From the NCBI RefSeq assembly GCF_000708045.1, contig NZ_ANIE01000003.1:248001-312000 (forward strand): a DNA stretch of 64,000 bases, given 5' to 3'. Below, one piece after another: positions 18,231-28,810 of the stretch. This stretch comes from Marinobacter nitratireducens. Lineage in GTDB: Bacteria > Pseudomonadota > Gammaproteobacteria > Pseudomonadales > Oleiphilaceae. A program made the position numbers and the translations under genes. The notes below the pieces were generated by a model. It saw only the letters and a program-made list of their open reading frames with translations. It had not been told where the DNA came from and searched no databases. Each line of letters starts with the position of its first letter. Position 1 is the stretch's first letter.

Positions 18231-19934
18231 ATGGCTTTCGATCATCGTAAATACGAGGCTTTCAAGCCGATCAGGAAAACCAACCGCCGCTGGCCGGACA
18301 GCGTTATCGAGAAGGCGCCGGTGTGGTGTGCGGTAGATCTTCGTGACGGTAACCAGGCATTGGTTAAACCGATGAATGTTGCCCAGAAGCAGCGGTTGTT
18401 CGACTTGCTCGTCAAGCTGGGGTTCAAGGAAATCGAAATCGGTTTTCCCGCTGCGAGCCAGCCGGACTTCGATTTTTGCAGGAAGCTGATTGATGAGAAC
18501 CGTATCCCCGACGACGTCAAGATTCAGGTGCTGACCCAGGCGAGGCCGGAGCTCATTGAGCGTACCTACGAAGCTCTGAAGGGAGCCAAACAGGCGATTG
18601 TCCATGTCTACAATTCCACGTCGACGGTTCAGCGAGAGCAGGTGTTCGGGCTTGATCGAGACGGCATCCGGGATATCGCTATCAACGGCGCGGAACTGGT
18701 CAGGGATCTGGCGGCAAAGCACCCGGAAACCCAGTGGACATTCCAGTACTCACCAGAGAGCTTCACGGGGACCGAGCTGGACTTTGCAGTCGATGTCATT
18801 GATGCGGTGACCGAAGTCTGGAGGCCGGATCAGGGGCAGCCTGTGATCATTAATTTGCCGGCAACAGTTGAGATGGCGACACCCAACGTGTTTGCCGATC
18901 AGATCGAGTGGGTATGTGACAACATTCAGCGTCGCGAGCATATAAGCATCAGTTTGCACACCCACAACGATCGCGGGTGCGCGGTCGCTGCGGCAGAGCT
19001 CGGTGTTATGGCTGGTGCTGACCGCATTGAAGGCACCTTGATGGGGAACGGGGAGCGGACCGGCAACATGGACCTCGTCACCATGGCCATGAATCTGTAC
19101 TCCCAGGGAATTGATCCCAACCTGGATCTGTCCGGTATGGCGGAGATTACGGAAGTTGTTGAGGCCTGTACCGAAATTTCAACACATCCCCGTCATCCAT
19201 ACGCAGGTGAACTGGTATTCACTGCGTTCTCGGGAAGTCACCAGGATGCGATCCGTAAATGTCTGGCTCGCCGCGAGGAGGGCGATGTCTGGAATGTCGC
19301 TTACCTGCCCATCGACCCGTCGGATGTAGGGCGTCGCTATGAAGAAGTCGTGCGGATCAACAGTCAGTCAGGAAAGGGCGGTGTAGCCTATGTTCTTGAG
19401 AGGGACTATGACATTACCTTACCCCGCTGGCTGCAGATCGAGTTCAGCAAGGTCGTACAGCGGGAGGCGGAGAGCAATGGAGGTGAGATCGACTCTCTCA
19501 CCATTCACCGATTGTTTGAAGATCAGTACCTGAAGGTTCACAGGGATTGGGCACTGCGTTCTTACGACCTGCATCGTGACGATAACGGGGTCAAGGCCGA
19601 CGTCTGCGTTGGAAGCGAGGAACGCCCGGTCAGGTTTGATGGTCGGGGCCTGGGCGCTGTGGAGGCGGTCTCGGATTCTCTGGAGAAAACGTTTGGTACA
19701 TCCATTGCCGTTGAGGCTTATGACGAGTTTGCTCTGGGCGAGGGTACCAATGCCAATGCACTGGCCTGTATTCGTCTGACCGTCGGCGGCGATCCGAGCA
19801 GTGCTGCGGCTCTGGCGGAGGATACCACCTCTGCGACGCTGCAGGCGTTGTTGTCCGCAGTCGCCCGGGTGATCGGCCTGAACATGCCGGTGCCGGAGGG
19901 CGAGCGTCGGGGAATAGAGAGTGAAATGGCCTAG
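18231..19934 (+). CDS. leuA: 2-isopropylmalate synthase (LeuA type 2)
   Basis: A 567-residue enzyme condensing acetyl-CoA with 2-ketoisovalerate, the first step of leucine synthesis. The HMGL-like TIM barrel shows CAVDLRDGNQALVKPM near residue 30 (metal-binding Asp), FKEIEIGFPAASQPDFDF, and the metal-binding LHTHNDRGCAVAAAELG. The C-terminal LeuA allosteric domain (about 440-560) should confer leucine feedback. The ATG at 18231 follows GAAAGGAAAC; the open frame continues upstream but without similarity to the family. Length and the KxTNRRWPD start match the longer LeuA2 form. Confidence 0.95.
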   Translation: MAFDHRKYEAFKPIRKTNRRWPDSVIEKAPVWCAVDLRDGNQALVKPMNVAQKQRLFDLLVKLGFKEIEIGFPAASQPDFDFCRKLIDENRIPDDVKIQVLTQARPELIERTYEALKGAKQAIVHVYNSTSTVQREQVFGLDRDGIRDIAINGAELVRDLAAKHPETQWTFQYSPESFTGTELDFAVDVIDAVTEVWRPDQGQPVIINLPATVEMATPNVFADQIEWVCDNIQRREHISISLHTHNDRGCAVAAAELGVMAGADRIEGTLMGNGERTGNMDLVTMAMNLYSQGIDPNLDLSGMAEITEVVEACTEISTHPRHPYAGELVFTAFSGSHQDAIRKCLARREEGDVWNVAYLPIDPSDVGRRYEEVVRINSQSGKGGVAYVLERDYDITLPRWLQIEFSKVVQREAESNGGEIDSLTIHRLFEDQYLKVHRDWALRSYDLHRDDNGVKADVCVGSEERPVRFDGRGLGAVEAVSDSLEKTFGTSIAVEAYDEFALGEGTNANALACIRLTVGGDPSSAAALAEDTTSATLQALLSAVARVIGLNMPVPEGERRGIESEMA

Positions 19935-19938
19935 TCAA

Positions 19939-19976
19939 AAACAAAGAACCGGCGATGAGTCGCCGGTTCTTTGTTT
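19939..19976 (+). terminator. Intrinsic terminator after leuA
   Basis: A 17-bp perfect stem, arms starting AAACAAAGAACCGGCGA and its complement, closes a TGAG loop five bases after the leuA stop codon. The distal arm ends TTCTTTGTTT, supplying the U-rich tail. The symmetric A-run upstream could let it work on the minus strand for the cold-shock gene as well. Confidence 0.85.
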
Positions 19977-20015
19977 ATCCAATGCCCGTGAGGGGCAAAG
20001 GCGTCATCGAAACCC

Positions 20016-20225
20016 TTAGACCGGGGTTACGTTTTCCGCCTGCGGGCCTTTCGGGCCCTGAGTCACAGTAAACTGCACCTGCTGACCTTCAGCCAGGGTG
20101 CGGAAACCGGATGCATTGATTGCGCTGTAGTGAACGAATACGTCACTGCCACCGTCCTGAGCAATAAAGCCAAAGCCCTTGGCTTCGTTGAACCACTTCA
20201 CGTGGCCGGTTTTGGTATCGGACAT
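20016..20225 (-). CDS. CspA-family cold-shock protein
   Basis: A 69-residue single cold-shock domain covering the whole protein. RNP1 (KGFGFIAQD) and RNP2 (DVFVHYSAI) are both intact, and the protein begins with [16 protein letters not shown]. Such proteins bind single-stranded RNA or DNA and melt RNA structure in the cold. A TTGACG-16-TATACT promoter on the minus strand at 20403-20430 gives an mRNA leader of roughly 170 nt, which is the arrangement seen in cold-inducible cspA genes. Paralogues cannot be distinguished from sequence alone. Confidence 0.95.
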   Translation of the reverse strand: MSDTKTGHVKWFNEAKGFGFIAQDGGSDVFVHYSAINASGFRTLAEGQQVQFTVTQGPKGPQAENVTPV

Positions 20226-20278
20226 TGATCTTTCCTGTCTTCCTGAAATTTTTTGCCCTCACGGGACCTTCGTTAATG

Positions 20279-20299
20279 CATGTTCCTGAAATGAACATG
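20279..20299. repeat. Palindrome in the cold-shock gene leader
   Basis: CATGTTC and GAACATG form 7-bp perfect arms around a 7-nt centre, about 54-74 nt upstream of the cold-shock start codon and within the predicted untranslated leader. It may be a stem-loop in the leader RNA or a protein-binding site; the sequence does not decide which. Confidence 0.5.
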
Positions 20300-20402
20300 T
20301 GCTGAGAAATCCAGATAGTACTGAGGAAGGGGCAACGCTGAGCTCGTGGGCAGGACGTTGAAACGCATTCACCAAATACCGCTGTATTTTCACAGCAATT
20401 TC

Positions 20403-20430
20403 AGTATAGACCGAGTTTGGGGGGCGTCAA
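20403..20430 (-). promoter_or_regulatory. Sigma70-type promoter of the cold-shock gene
   Basis: Read on the minus strand, TTGACG is separated by 16 nt from TATACT. Transcription would start near 20396, leaving an mRNA leader of about 170 nt before the ATG at 20225, comparable with the 159-nt leader of E. coli cspA. A further small inverted repeat (GCTGT...ACAGC, 20381-20396) lies at the expected start. Confidence 0.7.
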
Positions 20431-20493
20431 CGCTTTTTTGTGGATTTTTATGTATTTTTTATCCTTAAAAAACAATGAGTTGCTTGGCGCGAG

Positions 20494-20529
20494 AATAAAA
20501 AATCACCCGACCCTGGGGTAAGGGCCGGG
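20494..20529 (-). terminator. Intrinsic terminator after the propionyl-CoA synthetase gene
   Basis: On the minus strand, CCCGGCCCT and AGGGTCGGG pair over 9 positions with one G-U, around a 6-nt loop, followed by TGATTTTTTATT. It begins 24 bp past the stop of the synthetase gene. The stretch 20431-20493 between it and the cold-shock promoter is AT-rich and holds no gene that I can see. Confidence 0.8.
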
Positions 20530-20552
20530 ATGGCAGGTTGTTGGAAGCGTGA

Positions 20553-22427
20553 TCAGGCGTGGAACCGCTCGCTGATCTCGTCCAGTATTGCCGGGTCATC
20601 AATGGTGCTGGGTACGGTGAAGTCTTCACCATCCGCGATCTGCCTGATTACCCGACGCAGGATCTTGCCGGAGCGGGTCTTGGGCAAACGCTCAACCACC
20701 ATGGCCCGCCGGAAGCAGGCAATTGCACCGATCTTGTCGCGAACCATCTCCACGAGCTCATCTTCCAGTTCATCGTGGTCGATGGTTGCTCCGTCCTTGA
20801 TCAGTACCAGGCCGATGGGAATCTGGCCCTTCATGTCATCGTGAGCCCCAACAACACAGCATTCTGCTATGGCCGGGTGGGAGGCGACCACCTCTTCCAT
20901 CTCACCGGTGGACAGCCGGTGGCCTGCCACGTTTATTACATCGTCTGTACGACCCATGATGAACACATAGCCATCGTCATCGATGTAGCCGCCATCACCG
21001 GAGCTGTAGAAGCCCTCAATTGGCTTGAGGTAGCTGCTCTGGAAGCGCTCGTCATCACCCCAGATCGTGGTCAGGCATCCGGGAGGCAGTGGCAGCTTCA
21101 CGGCAACCTGGCCTTGCTCACCGGCAGGAACCTGGCCGCCGTTCATATCAACAACCTGCACATTGAACCCGGGTGAAGGCACGGTTGCGGAGCCGGGCTT
21201 GGTTTCCATCATCTCGATGCCAACCGGGTTACAACAGATTGCCCAACCGGTTTCGGTCTGCCACCAGTGATCCAGTATCGGCAGGCGGGTGTGCTCCCGC
21301 AGCCATTCGTAGGTTGGCGGGTCAAGGCGCTCGCCAGCCAGGAAAATTCGCTTGAGAGAGCTTACGTTATAACGGGACAGTTGGTCTGCCTCCGGATCTT
21401 CCTTTCGGATGGCTCGGAAGGCGGTCGGGGCGGTAAACAGCAGATTAACGCCGTGATCCTGCACGACGCGCCAGAATGCGCCGGCGTCCGGAGTTTTGAC
21501 TGGCTTGCCTTCATAGAGAATCGTTGTGCAACCGGCGAACAGGGGGGCGTAAACGATGTAACTGTGGCCTACAACCCAGCCAACGTCCGAGGCGGCCCAG
21601 TAAACATCGCCGGGGCTGGCATCATAGACGAGGTTCATGGAGTAGTTCAGCGCCACTGCATGGCCACCGTTGTCCCTGACCACGCCCTTGGGTTTGCCGG
21701 TTGTGCCGGAGGTATAGAGGATATACAGCGGATCCGTGGATTTTACGGGCACCGGATCAATGGGGCGCGCAGCGGCTGTCAGTTCGTTCCAGTCGTAATC
21801 GCGGCCGGCTTGCATGCTGGCCTGGACCTGGGGTCGCTGGTACAGGATGCAGCAATCGGGTTTGTGGCTTGACTGCTCGATGGCCTTATCGACCAGCGGC
21901 TTGTATTCAATGACCTTGGTCACTTCGATACCGCAGGACGCGGTGATGACGGCTTTGGGCTGGGCGTCTTCAATCCGGACGGCCAATTCATGGGCCGCGA
22001 AACCGCCGAATACGACCGAGTGAATGGCGCCGATACGAGCACAGGCGAGCATGGCAATGGCGGCCTCAGGAATCATCGGCATGTAGACGATGACCCGGTC
22101 GCCCTTGCTGATTCCTCGATCCTTGAGAGCGCCGGCAAACGTTGCCACTGCATCGCGCAGCTCGTTGTAGGTATAGGACCGTTTCGTTTCGGTAACCGGA
22201 GAATCGTAGATCAATGCAGTCTGGTCACCGCGGCCAGCCCGGATATTGGCATCAAGAGCCACGTCACTGCTGTTCAGGACGCCGTCGGGAAACCATTGTC
22301 CGTGGCCATTGTCGGTTGGCTGCCAGATGGTTTGTGGTGCTTCGATCCAGTCAATCTTGGCAGCCTGATCACGCCAGAAGTCTTCCGGTTGGTCCACCGA
22401 CCGCCGGAATTCTGAGTGGTAGTCCAT
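20553..22427 (-). CDS. prpE: Propionyl-CoA synthetase (acetyl-CoA synthetase family)
   Basis: A 624-residue AMP-forming acyl-CoA synthetase. The ATP-binding core YILYTSGTTGKPKGVVRDNGGH lies near residue 235-255, with WAASDVGWVVGHSYIVYAPL, the WWQTETGWAICCNP segment, GDGGYIDDDGYVFIMGRTDDVINVAGHRLSTGEME and the C-terminal catalytic lysine in LPKTRSGKILRRV. VVRDNGGHAVAL and the length of about 628 fit PrpE better than acetyl-CoA synthetase (about 650, RAxxGY type). It would feed propionyl-CoA to the methylcitrate cluster at 60-64 kb. I chose the ATG at 22427 with GAGGT upstream; a GTG at 22436 is the alternative. Confidence 0.85.
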   Translation of the reverse strand: MDYHSEFRRSVDQPEDFWRDQAAKIDWIEAPQTIWQPTDNGHGQWFPDGVLNSSDVALDANIRAGRGDQTALIYDSPVTETKRSYTYNELRDAVATFAGALKDRGISKGDRVIVYMPMIPEAAIAMLACARIGAIHSVVFGGFAAHELAVRIEDAQPKAVITASCGIEVTKVIEYKPLVDKAIEQSSHKPDCCILYQRPQVQASMQAGRDYDWNELTAAARPIDPVPVKSTDPLYILYTSGTTGKPKGVVRDNGGHAVALNYSMNLVYDASPGDVYWAASDVGWVVGHSYIVYAPLFAGCTTILYEGKPVKTPDAGAFWRVVQDHGVNLLFTAPTAFRAIRKEDPEADQLSRYNVSSLKRIFLAGERLDPPTYEWLREHTRLPILDHWWQTETGWAICCNPVGIEMMETKPGSATVPSPGFNVQVVDMNGGQVPAGEQGQVAVKLPLPPGCLTTIWGDDERFQSSYLKPIEGFYSSGDGGYIDDDGYVFIMGRTDDVINVAGHRLSTGEMEEVVASHPAIAECCVVGAHDDMKGQIPIGLVLIKDGATIDHDELEDELVEMVRDKIGAIACFRRAMVVERLPKTRSGKILRRVIRQIADGEDFTVPSTIDDPAILDEISERFHA

Positions 22428-22538
22428 ACATTCCACCTCGTTGTGCCTGTTGTTGTTTTGTTAGTTATGTGAACAACTGTAGGCAGTTTGGTGGCTGGGA
22501 CTAGTAGACCATAGGCTTAGTCAGTCGAAATCGGTTGG

Positions 22539-23918
22539 TCAATCGGTTGCAGATTTGATCGAGGTCACCTGTGCGCTTATTTCACCTTCGGACACCCTGG
22601 CAGTGATCTGGTCTCCGGAGCTGAGCGAGGCGGGGGTGCGAACTATATGGCCGCCGCTATCACGGACAATGGCATAGCCTCGTCCTAGAGTGGCGAGAGG
22701 GCTGACCACGTGGAGCGTCTGGGCTGAGCGTTCCAGGCGTTCCCGCTGGCGATTCAGTCTCTGTTGCATTCCGGTCGCCAGTCGTTCCGAGAGCCGGCCC
22801 AGGTTGTCAGTCGCTGTCGTAATCTGCCGTTTGGGCGTTTGCATGGAGAGACGCTGCGCCAGATGCTGCTGCCGTAGACTGATTCGTTCAATGCGATGTG
22901 TCATCACTTTTGCCAGCCGCAGTTCCAGTTCGTCCATGCGCTGGGCCTTTTCCTGCAATTCCCGCCTGGGGTCCCTGAGCCTGGCTTTGAGGTGTCCGAT
23001 CTGGGATTCAAGACGCCTTAAGGTCTGCGCCAGGGCTCCGGATAGCCGTGTTTCGCGCTCTGCGAGCTGTTTTTGCCAGGTTGCCTGATCCGGGGAAATT
23101 TTTTCGGCAGCGGCGGATGGCGTTGGCGCACGAAGATCCGCGACAAAATCGGCGATGGTCACGTCAACTTCGTGCCCGACGGCGCTTACGGTTGGAATAG
23201 GGCAGTTGGCAATGGCCCGGGCCACCGGTTCCTCGTTGAAGCACCAGAGATCTTCGAGCGATCCACCGCCGCGACCAATGATCAGCACGTCGGCAACGTT
23301 GTGTTGAGAGGCCTTGTGTATCGCATCAACGATGTCTGCTGTCGCGGCCTTCCCCTGAACCGCAGTCGGGTAGAGTGTGACCGGGATGGCGGGGCATCGC
23401 CGTGCCAGGACGGTGAGAATGTCGTGGATTGCGGCGCCAGTGGGTGAGGTGACCACCCCGATATGCCTGGGCGTGGTCGGCAGAGCCTTTTTCCTTGCGG
23501 CGTCAAACAGGCCCTCGGTCTGCAGCTTGCGCTTCAGCTCTTCGAACGCCTGCTGGAGGGCGCCCAGCCCCGCGGGTTCCATGTGCTCGATAATGATCTG
23601 AAAATCGCCCCGGTTTTCGTACAGCGTAACCTTGCCCCGGATGCGGACCTGGTCCCCCTCCTTTGGAGTCATCCGTAAACGCTGGTTGGCGCCACGAAAC
23701 ATGGCGCACCGCACCTGGCATTTGCGATCTTTTAACGAGAAATACCAGTGCCCCGATGATGGACGGGAAAAACCGGACAACTCACCTTCTACCCACACCT
23801 GCATAAAGCTGGACTCCAGCAGGTGTCTGGCCTGATGGTTGAGTTCGCTGACACTCAGTGCTCGAGGGCGAGTGTCCTGGAATGAAGTCGGGGGTGGGGG
23901 TGTGCCGAACGGATCCAT
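22539..23918 (-). CDS. xseA: Exodeoxyribonuclease VII large subunit
   Basis: A 459-residue nuclease subunit. An N-terminal OB-fold ([43 protein letters not shown] in pieces, residues about 22-65) is followed by the catalytic domain with [32 protein letters not shown] and [29 protein letters not shown], then a long coiled-coil. The C-terminal segment has [10 protein letters not shown]. It degrades single-stranded DNA with XseB, which is not in the window. I prefer ATG 23918 ([10 protein letters not shown]); a start at 23963 adds 15 residues overlapping the guaB promoter region. Confidence 0.94.
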   Translation of the reverse strand: MDPFGTPPPPTSFQDTRPRALSVSELNHQARHLLESSFMQVWVEGELSGFSRPSSGHWYFSLKDRKCQVRCAMFRGANQRLRMTPKEGDQVRIRGKVTLYENRGDFQIIIEHMEPAGLGALQQAFEELKRKLQTEGLFDAARKKALPTTPRHIGVVTSPTGAAIHDILTVLARRCPAIPVTLYPTAVQGKAATADIVDAIHKASQHNVADVLIIGRGGGSLEDLWCFNEEPVARAIANCPIPTVSAVGHEVDVTIADFVADLRAPTPSAAAEKISPDQATWQKQLAERETRLSGALAQTLRRLESQIGHLKARLRDPRRELQEKAQRMDELELRLAKVMTHRIERISLRQQHLAQRLSMQTPKRQITTATDNLGRLSERLATGMQQRLNRQRERLERSAQTLHVVSPLATLGRGYAIVRDSGGHIVRTPASLSSGDQITARVSEGEISAQVTSIKSATD

Positions 23919-23995
23919 ACGCAATAGCCGAAAAGTGGGAGGGTAAAAATAGCGAAAATTCAAAAAGATGCAACCGAACCTTCAAAAAGCCCCGG

Positions 23996-24024
23996 TTTAC
24001 TGTCCCTGAGAGCCCCTTTATAAT
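23996..24024 (+). promoter_or_regulatory. guaB: Sigma70-type promoter of guaB
   Basis: TTTACT is followed after exactly 17 nt by a perfect TATAAT, placing the transcription start near 24031 and leaving an 80-nt leader before guaB. The leader is GC-rich (GCCGTCGCGGCGGCGG). The region is shared with the divergent xseA gene. Confidence 0.75.
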
Positions 24025-24035
24025 AGATCGATTAA

Positions 24036-25574
<1,539 letters not shown>

Positions 25575-25619
25575 ACTACGGTTTCGGTAATGTCGGCACG
25601 CTGATTGATGCCTGACTTC

Positions 25620-25660
25620 AACGCGGCTCTCTACTTTTAAAGTGGGCCGCGTTTGTTATT
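25620..25660 (+). terminator. Hairpin with T-rich tail between guaB and guaA
   Basis: AACGCGGC and GCCGCGTT flank an 18-nt loop that itself contains the small palindrome ACTTTTAAAGT, and the 3' arm runs into TTTGTTATTT. It ends 18 bp before the guaA ATG. It looks like an internal terminator or attenuator that would lower guaA relative to guaB, though mRNA processing is also possible. Confidence 0.55.
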
Positions 25661-25677
25661 TCTGACCCGAGGACTCC

Positions 25678-27255
25678 ATGGCCCAGAACATCCACGACCA
25701 CCGTATTCTGATTCTCGATTTTGGTTCCCAGTACACCCAACTGATTGCGCGACGTGTGCGTGAAGTCGGTGTCTATTGTGAAATCAGGGCGTTCGATATC
25801 ACCAACGAAGAACTCGAAGAGTTCAATCCCAAGGGGATTATCCTGGCTGGCGGGCCGGAGTCCGTGACCCAGCTCGGAGGCCCGCGTGCCCCGGAAGGTC
25901 TGTTTGATCGCGGTGTACCGGTTTTGGGTATCTGTTATGGCATGCAGACCATGGCAGAGCAGCTTGGTGGGCGGGTCGCCAGCTCCGAAAAGCGTGAGTT
26001 CGGATACGCCCAGGTCAAGGTTCGTGCACAGGGTCCGCTGCTTGCGGACATCACCGATCACCTGACGCCCAGTGGCGAGTCCTTGCTGGATGTCTGGATG
26101 AGTCATGGTGACAAGGTAGTGGCGATGCCTGAAGGCTTCGAGCTTCTGGCGTCTACCGAGAGCGCGCCGATCGCCGCCATGCAGGATGTCAGTCGTAACC
26201 TTTACGGCGTCCAGTTTCATCCTGAGGTAACCCATACCCTCCAGGGCAAGCGCATCCTTGAGCATTTCATTCTGGGCATCTGCCAGTGTGAAGCTCTGTG
26301 GACGCCGGCCAAAATTGTGGATGATGCGGTCCAGCAGATTCGTGCCCAGGTGGGTGGTGACAAAGTGCTTCTCGGCCTGTCTGGAGGTGTCGACTCGTCG
26401 GTGACAGCCGCACTGCTTCACCGTGCCATTGGCGATCAGCTGACCTGTGTCTTCGTTGATAACGGTCTGCTGCGCCTGCACGAGGGTGATCAGGTCATGG
26501 ATATGTTCGCCAGCAACATGGGCGTCAAGGTCATCCGTGCTGATGCCGAAGACTTGTTCCTTTCCAAGCTCAAGGGCGTTGATGATCCTGAGCAGAAGCG
26601 CAAGATCATTGGTAACACCTTCATCGATGTGTTTGATGAGGAAGCGGCGAAAATCACTGATGTGAACTGGCTTGCCCAGGGGACCATCTATCCGGATGTG
26701 ATTGAATCTGCGGCGTCCAAAACCGGCAAGGCCCATGTGATCAAGTCTCACCACAACGTCGGCGGCCTGCCGGAGACCATGAAGCTCAAACTGGTGGAAC
26801 CGCTGCGCGAGCTGTTCAAGGATGAGGTCCGTCGTATCGGGCTGGAGCTGGGCCTGCCTTACGATATGGTTTATCGCCATCCGTTCCCGGGACCTGGTCT
26901 CGGTGTCCGGATTCTGGGCGAGGTGAAGAAAGAGTACGCGGATATCCTGCGCCGTGCGGATGCCATTTTCCTCGAGGAGCTGCATCGGGCGGATCTTTAC
27001 CATAAGACCAGTCAGGCTTTTGCCGTCTTCCTGCCGGTTAAATCCGTTGGTGTTGTGGGTGATGCGCGTCGCTATGAATATGTTGTCGCGCTCCGTGCGG
27101 TGGAGACCATCGATTTCATGACGGCTCGTTGGGCGCATTTGCCGTACGATTTGCTGGAAACGGTCTCCAATCGGATCATCAACGAGATCTCCGGCGTTTC
27201 CCGGGTGACCTACGACGTGTCATCCAAGCCACCTGCGACCATTGAGTGGGAATAA
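25678..27255 (+). CDS. guaA: GMP synthase (glutamine-hydrolysing)
   Basis: A 525-residue two-domain enzyme converting XMP to GMP. The glutamine amidotransferase domain (1-200) shows ILAGGPESV, the nucleophile in [15 protein letters not shown], and FHPEVTHT with the catalytic His/Glu. The ATP pyrophosphatase P-loop [17 protein letters not shown] is near residue 230. The C-terminal dimerisation domain contains [19 protein letters not shown] and ends with KPPATIEWE, the strongly conserved terminus. The ATG at 25678 follows CCCGAGGACTCC. It forms the guaBA pair with the upstream gene. Confidence 0.97.
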   Translation: MAQNIHDHRILILDFGSQYTQLIARRVREVGVYCEIRAFDITNEELEEFNPKGIILAGGPESVTQLGGPRAPEGLFDRGVPVLGICYGMQTMAEQLGGRVASSEKREFGYAQVKVRAQGPLLADITDHLTPSGESLLDVWMSHGDKVVAMPEGFELLASTESAPIAAMQDVSRNLYGVQFHPEVTHTLQGKRILEHFILGICQCEALWTPAKIVDDAVQQIRAQVGGDKVLLGLSGGVDSSVTAALLHRAIGDQLTCVFVDNGLLRLHEGDQVMDMFASNMGVKVIRADAEDLFLSKLKGVDDPEQKRKIIGNTFIDVFDEEAAKITDVNWLAQGTIYPDVIESAASKTGKAHVIKSHHNVGGLPETMKLKLVEPLRELFKDEVRRIGLELGLPYDMVYRHPFPGPGLGVRILGEVKKEYADILRRADAIFLEELHRADLYHKTSQAFAVFLPVKSVGVVGDARRYEYVVALRAVETIDFMTARWAHLPYDLLETVSNRIINEISGVSRVTYDVSSKPPATIEWE

Positions 27256-27274
27256 TCGGGGCGAGTGACGGCTG

Positions 27275-27778
27275 ATGCCTGAACAGTTGCCCTCGGACGA
27301 ACACTGGATGGGTAGAGCCCTGGAATTGGCGGCCCAGGCGGCCGGGCAGGGCGAGGTGCCCGTCGGCGCGGTTGTGGTTCTGGAGGGGCGCGAAATTGGT
27401 GCCGGGTTTAATGCACCGATCAGCGGGTGCGATCCTACTGCCCATGCTGAAATCCGGGCGCTCAGGGATGCAGCAGCGAGAGTCGGAAACTACCGGCTCT
27501 CCGGTGCCACACTCTATGTGACGCTTGAGCCATGTACCATGTGCGTGGGGGCTATTGTCCATAGCCGGATCAGCAGGCTGGTGTTTGGCGCAACCGAGCC
27601 AAAGGCCGGCGCTGTTGAGTCGGCAAGGCGTACTCTGGAAGAACCGCGCCTGAACTGGATGGTTGAGGCGGTTTCCGGGGTTCTCGCCGATCAGTGCAGC
27701 AAGACGATCAGTGATTTTTTCAGCAGGCGTCGACGAGAAATCCGGCAGCGGCGCGAACAAACATCAGGGAAGGAGTGA
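27275..27778 (+). CDS. tadA: tRNA-specific adenosine deaminase
   Basis: A 167-residue zinc deaminase that converts A34 to inosine in tRNA-Arg(ACG). The zinc site is formed by CDPTAHAEIRALRDAA (His and catalytic Glu near residue 58) and TLEPCTMCVGAIVHSRI (two Cys near 88-91). GNYRLSGATLYVTLEPC and FGATEPKAGAVES are TadA-specific. The start could be MPEQLPSDEHW or the Met about 10 residues later (MGRALELAAQAA). It lies 19 bp after guaA. Confidence 0.93.
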   Translation: MPEQLPSDEHWMGRALELAAQAAGQGEVPVGAVVVLEGREIGAGFNAPISGCDPTAHAEIRALRDAAARVGNYRLSGATLYVTLEPCTMCVGAIVHSRISRLVFGATEPKAGAVESARRTLEEPRLNWMVEAVSGVLADQCSKTISDFFSRRRREIRQRREQTSGKE

Positions 27779-27787
27779 GTAGCTGAC

Positions 27788-28777
27788 ATGAAAGTTCTCG
27801 TGACCGGCGGGGCCGGTTATATCGGCAGTCATGTGGTGCGGCAATTGGCACAGGCAGGGCATGACATTGTGGTGTTCGATAACTTGTCGACAGGGTACCG
27901 CTGGGCGGTAACGGCCGGGGAGCTGGTCGTTGGGGATCTGGCTGACGAGCAGGCCATCGACGATGTGTTTTCCCGCCATCGGTTCGAGGCAGTACTGCAC
28001 TTCGCGGCCAACATCGTGGTTCCTGAGTCAGTTGCCAACCCTCTCAAGTATTACAGCAATAACACCCGCAACACCCTGAATCTTCTCAAAGCCGTCGAAA
28101 AGTACGACATCCCTTACATGGTCTTCTCTTCTACGGCTGCCGTTTATGGCATGCCGGATGAGACCGTGCTGACCGAAGATATGCCTCTGGCGCCCATTAA
28201 CCCTTACGGTGCCTCGAAGATGATGAGCGAGCGGATGATTATGGATCTGTCTGCTGCTTCCAATCTTAACTACGTCATTCTACGTTACTTCAATGTCGCC
28301 GGAGCCAACCCGGAAGGGCTTCTTGGTCAGGCTACGCCCGAGGCAACCCACCTGATCAAGGTTGCCTGTGAATGCGTGACTGGCCAGCGGGAAGGTATGA
28401 GCGTCTTCGGCACTGACTACGACACCCGCGATGGCACCTGTATCCGTGATTACATTCATGTGGAGGATCTTGCCAAGGCTCATGTTATGGCACTGGACTA
28501 CATGAGTTTGGGGGGAGAATCTCAGGTGCTGAACTGCGGATATGGGCGAGGATTTACCGTCCATGAGGTCATCGATATGGTCAAGCGGAAGTCCGGTGTG
28601 GATTTTCCGGTGGAGCTGGCTGGTCGCCGGGCGGGAGATCCAGCAGCATTGATGGCAGACAATGCCCGCGTGCGGGAAGTGCTCGGATGGAGTCCGGATC
28701 ATGACGATCTCGAAACCATTGTGAGCACGGCCCTGGAATGGGAACACCGTTGGCTTGCGAAAAGACAGGCGCAATAG
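27788..28777 (+). CDS. galE: UDP-glucose 4-epimerase
   Basis: A 329-residue extended short-chain dehydrogenase interconverting UDP-glucose and UDP-galactose. The NAD-binding MKVLVTGGAGYIGSHVVRQL opens the protein. The catalytic Ser and Tyr-Lys appear in VFSSTAAVYGMPDE and NPYGASKMMSE. ARFNVAG-like RYFNVAGANPEGLLGQ, CIRDYIHVEDLAKAH and LNCGYGRGFTVHEVI support GalE over other epimerases. It begins 9 bp after tadA and precedes ugd, so the pair supplies UDP-galactose and UDP-glucuronate for surface polysaccharide. Confidence 0.92.
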   Translation: MKVLVTGGAGYIGSHVVRQLAQAGHDIVVFDNLSTGYRWAVTAGELVVGDLADEQAIDDVFSRHRFEAVLHFAANIVVPESVANPLKYYSNNTRNTLNLLKAVEKYDIPYMVFSSTAAVYGMPDETVLTEDMPLAPINPYGASKMMSERMIMDLSAASNLNYVILRYFNVAGANPEGLLGQATPEATHLIKVACECVTGQREGMSVFGTDYDTRDGTCIRDYIHVEDLAKAHVMALDYMSLGGESQVLNCGYGRGFTVHEVIDMVKRKSGVDFPVELAGRRAGDPAALMADNARVREVLGWSPDHDDLETIVSTALEWEHRWLAKRQAQ

Positions 28778-28810
28778 AGTTTTTTGATTCGAACAGCAGG
28801 GAATTAACCC

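Noticed and set aside
25618..27138. A 506-codon open frame on the minus strand across guaA
   Set aside because: It is antisense to guaA, which has unmistakable motifs over its whole length. The protein has no family resemblance and no ribosome site.
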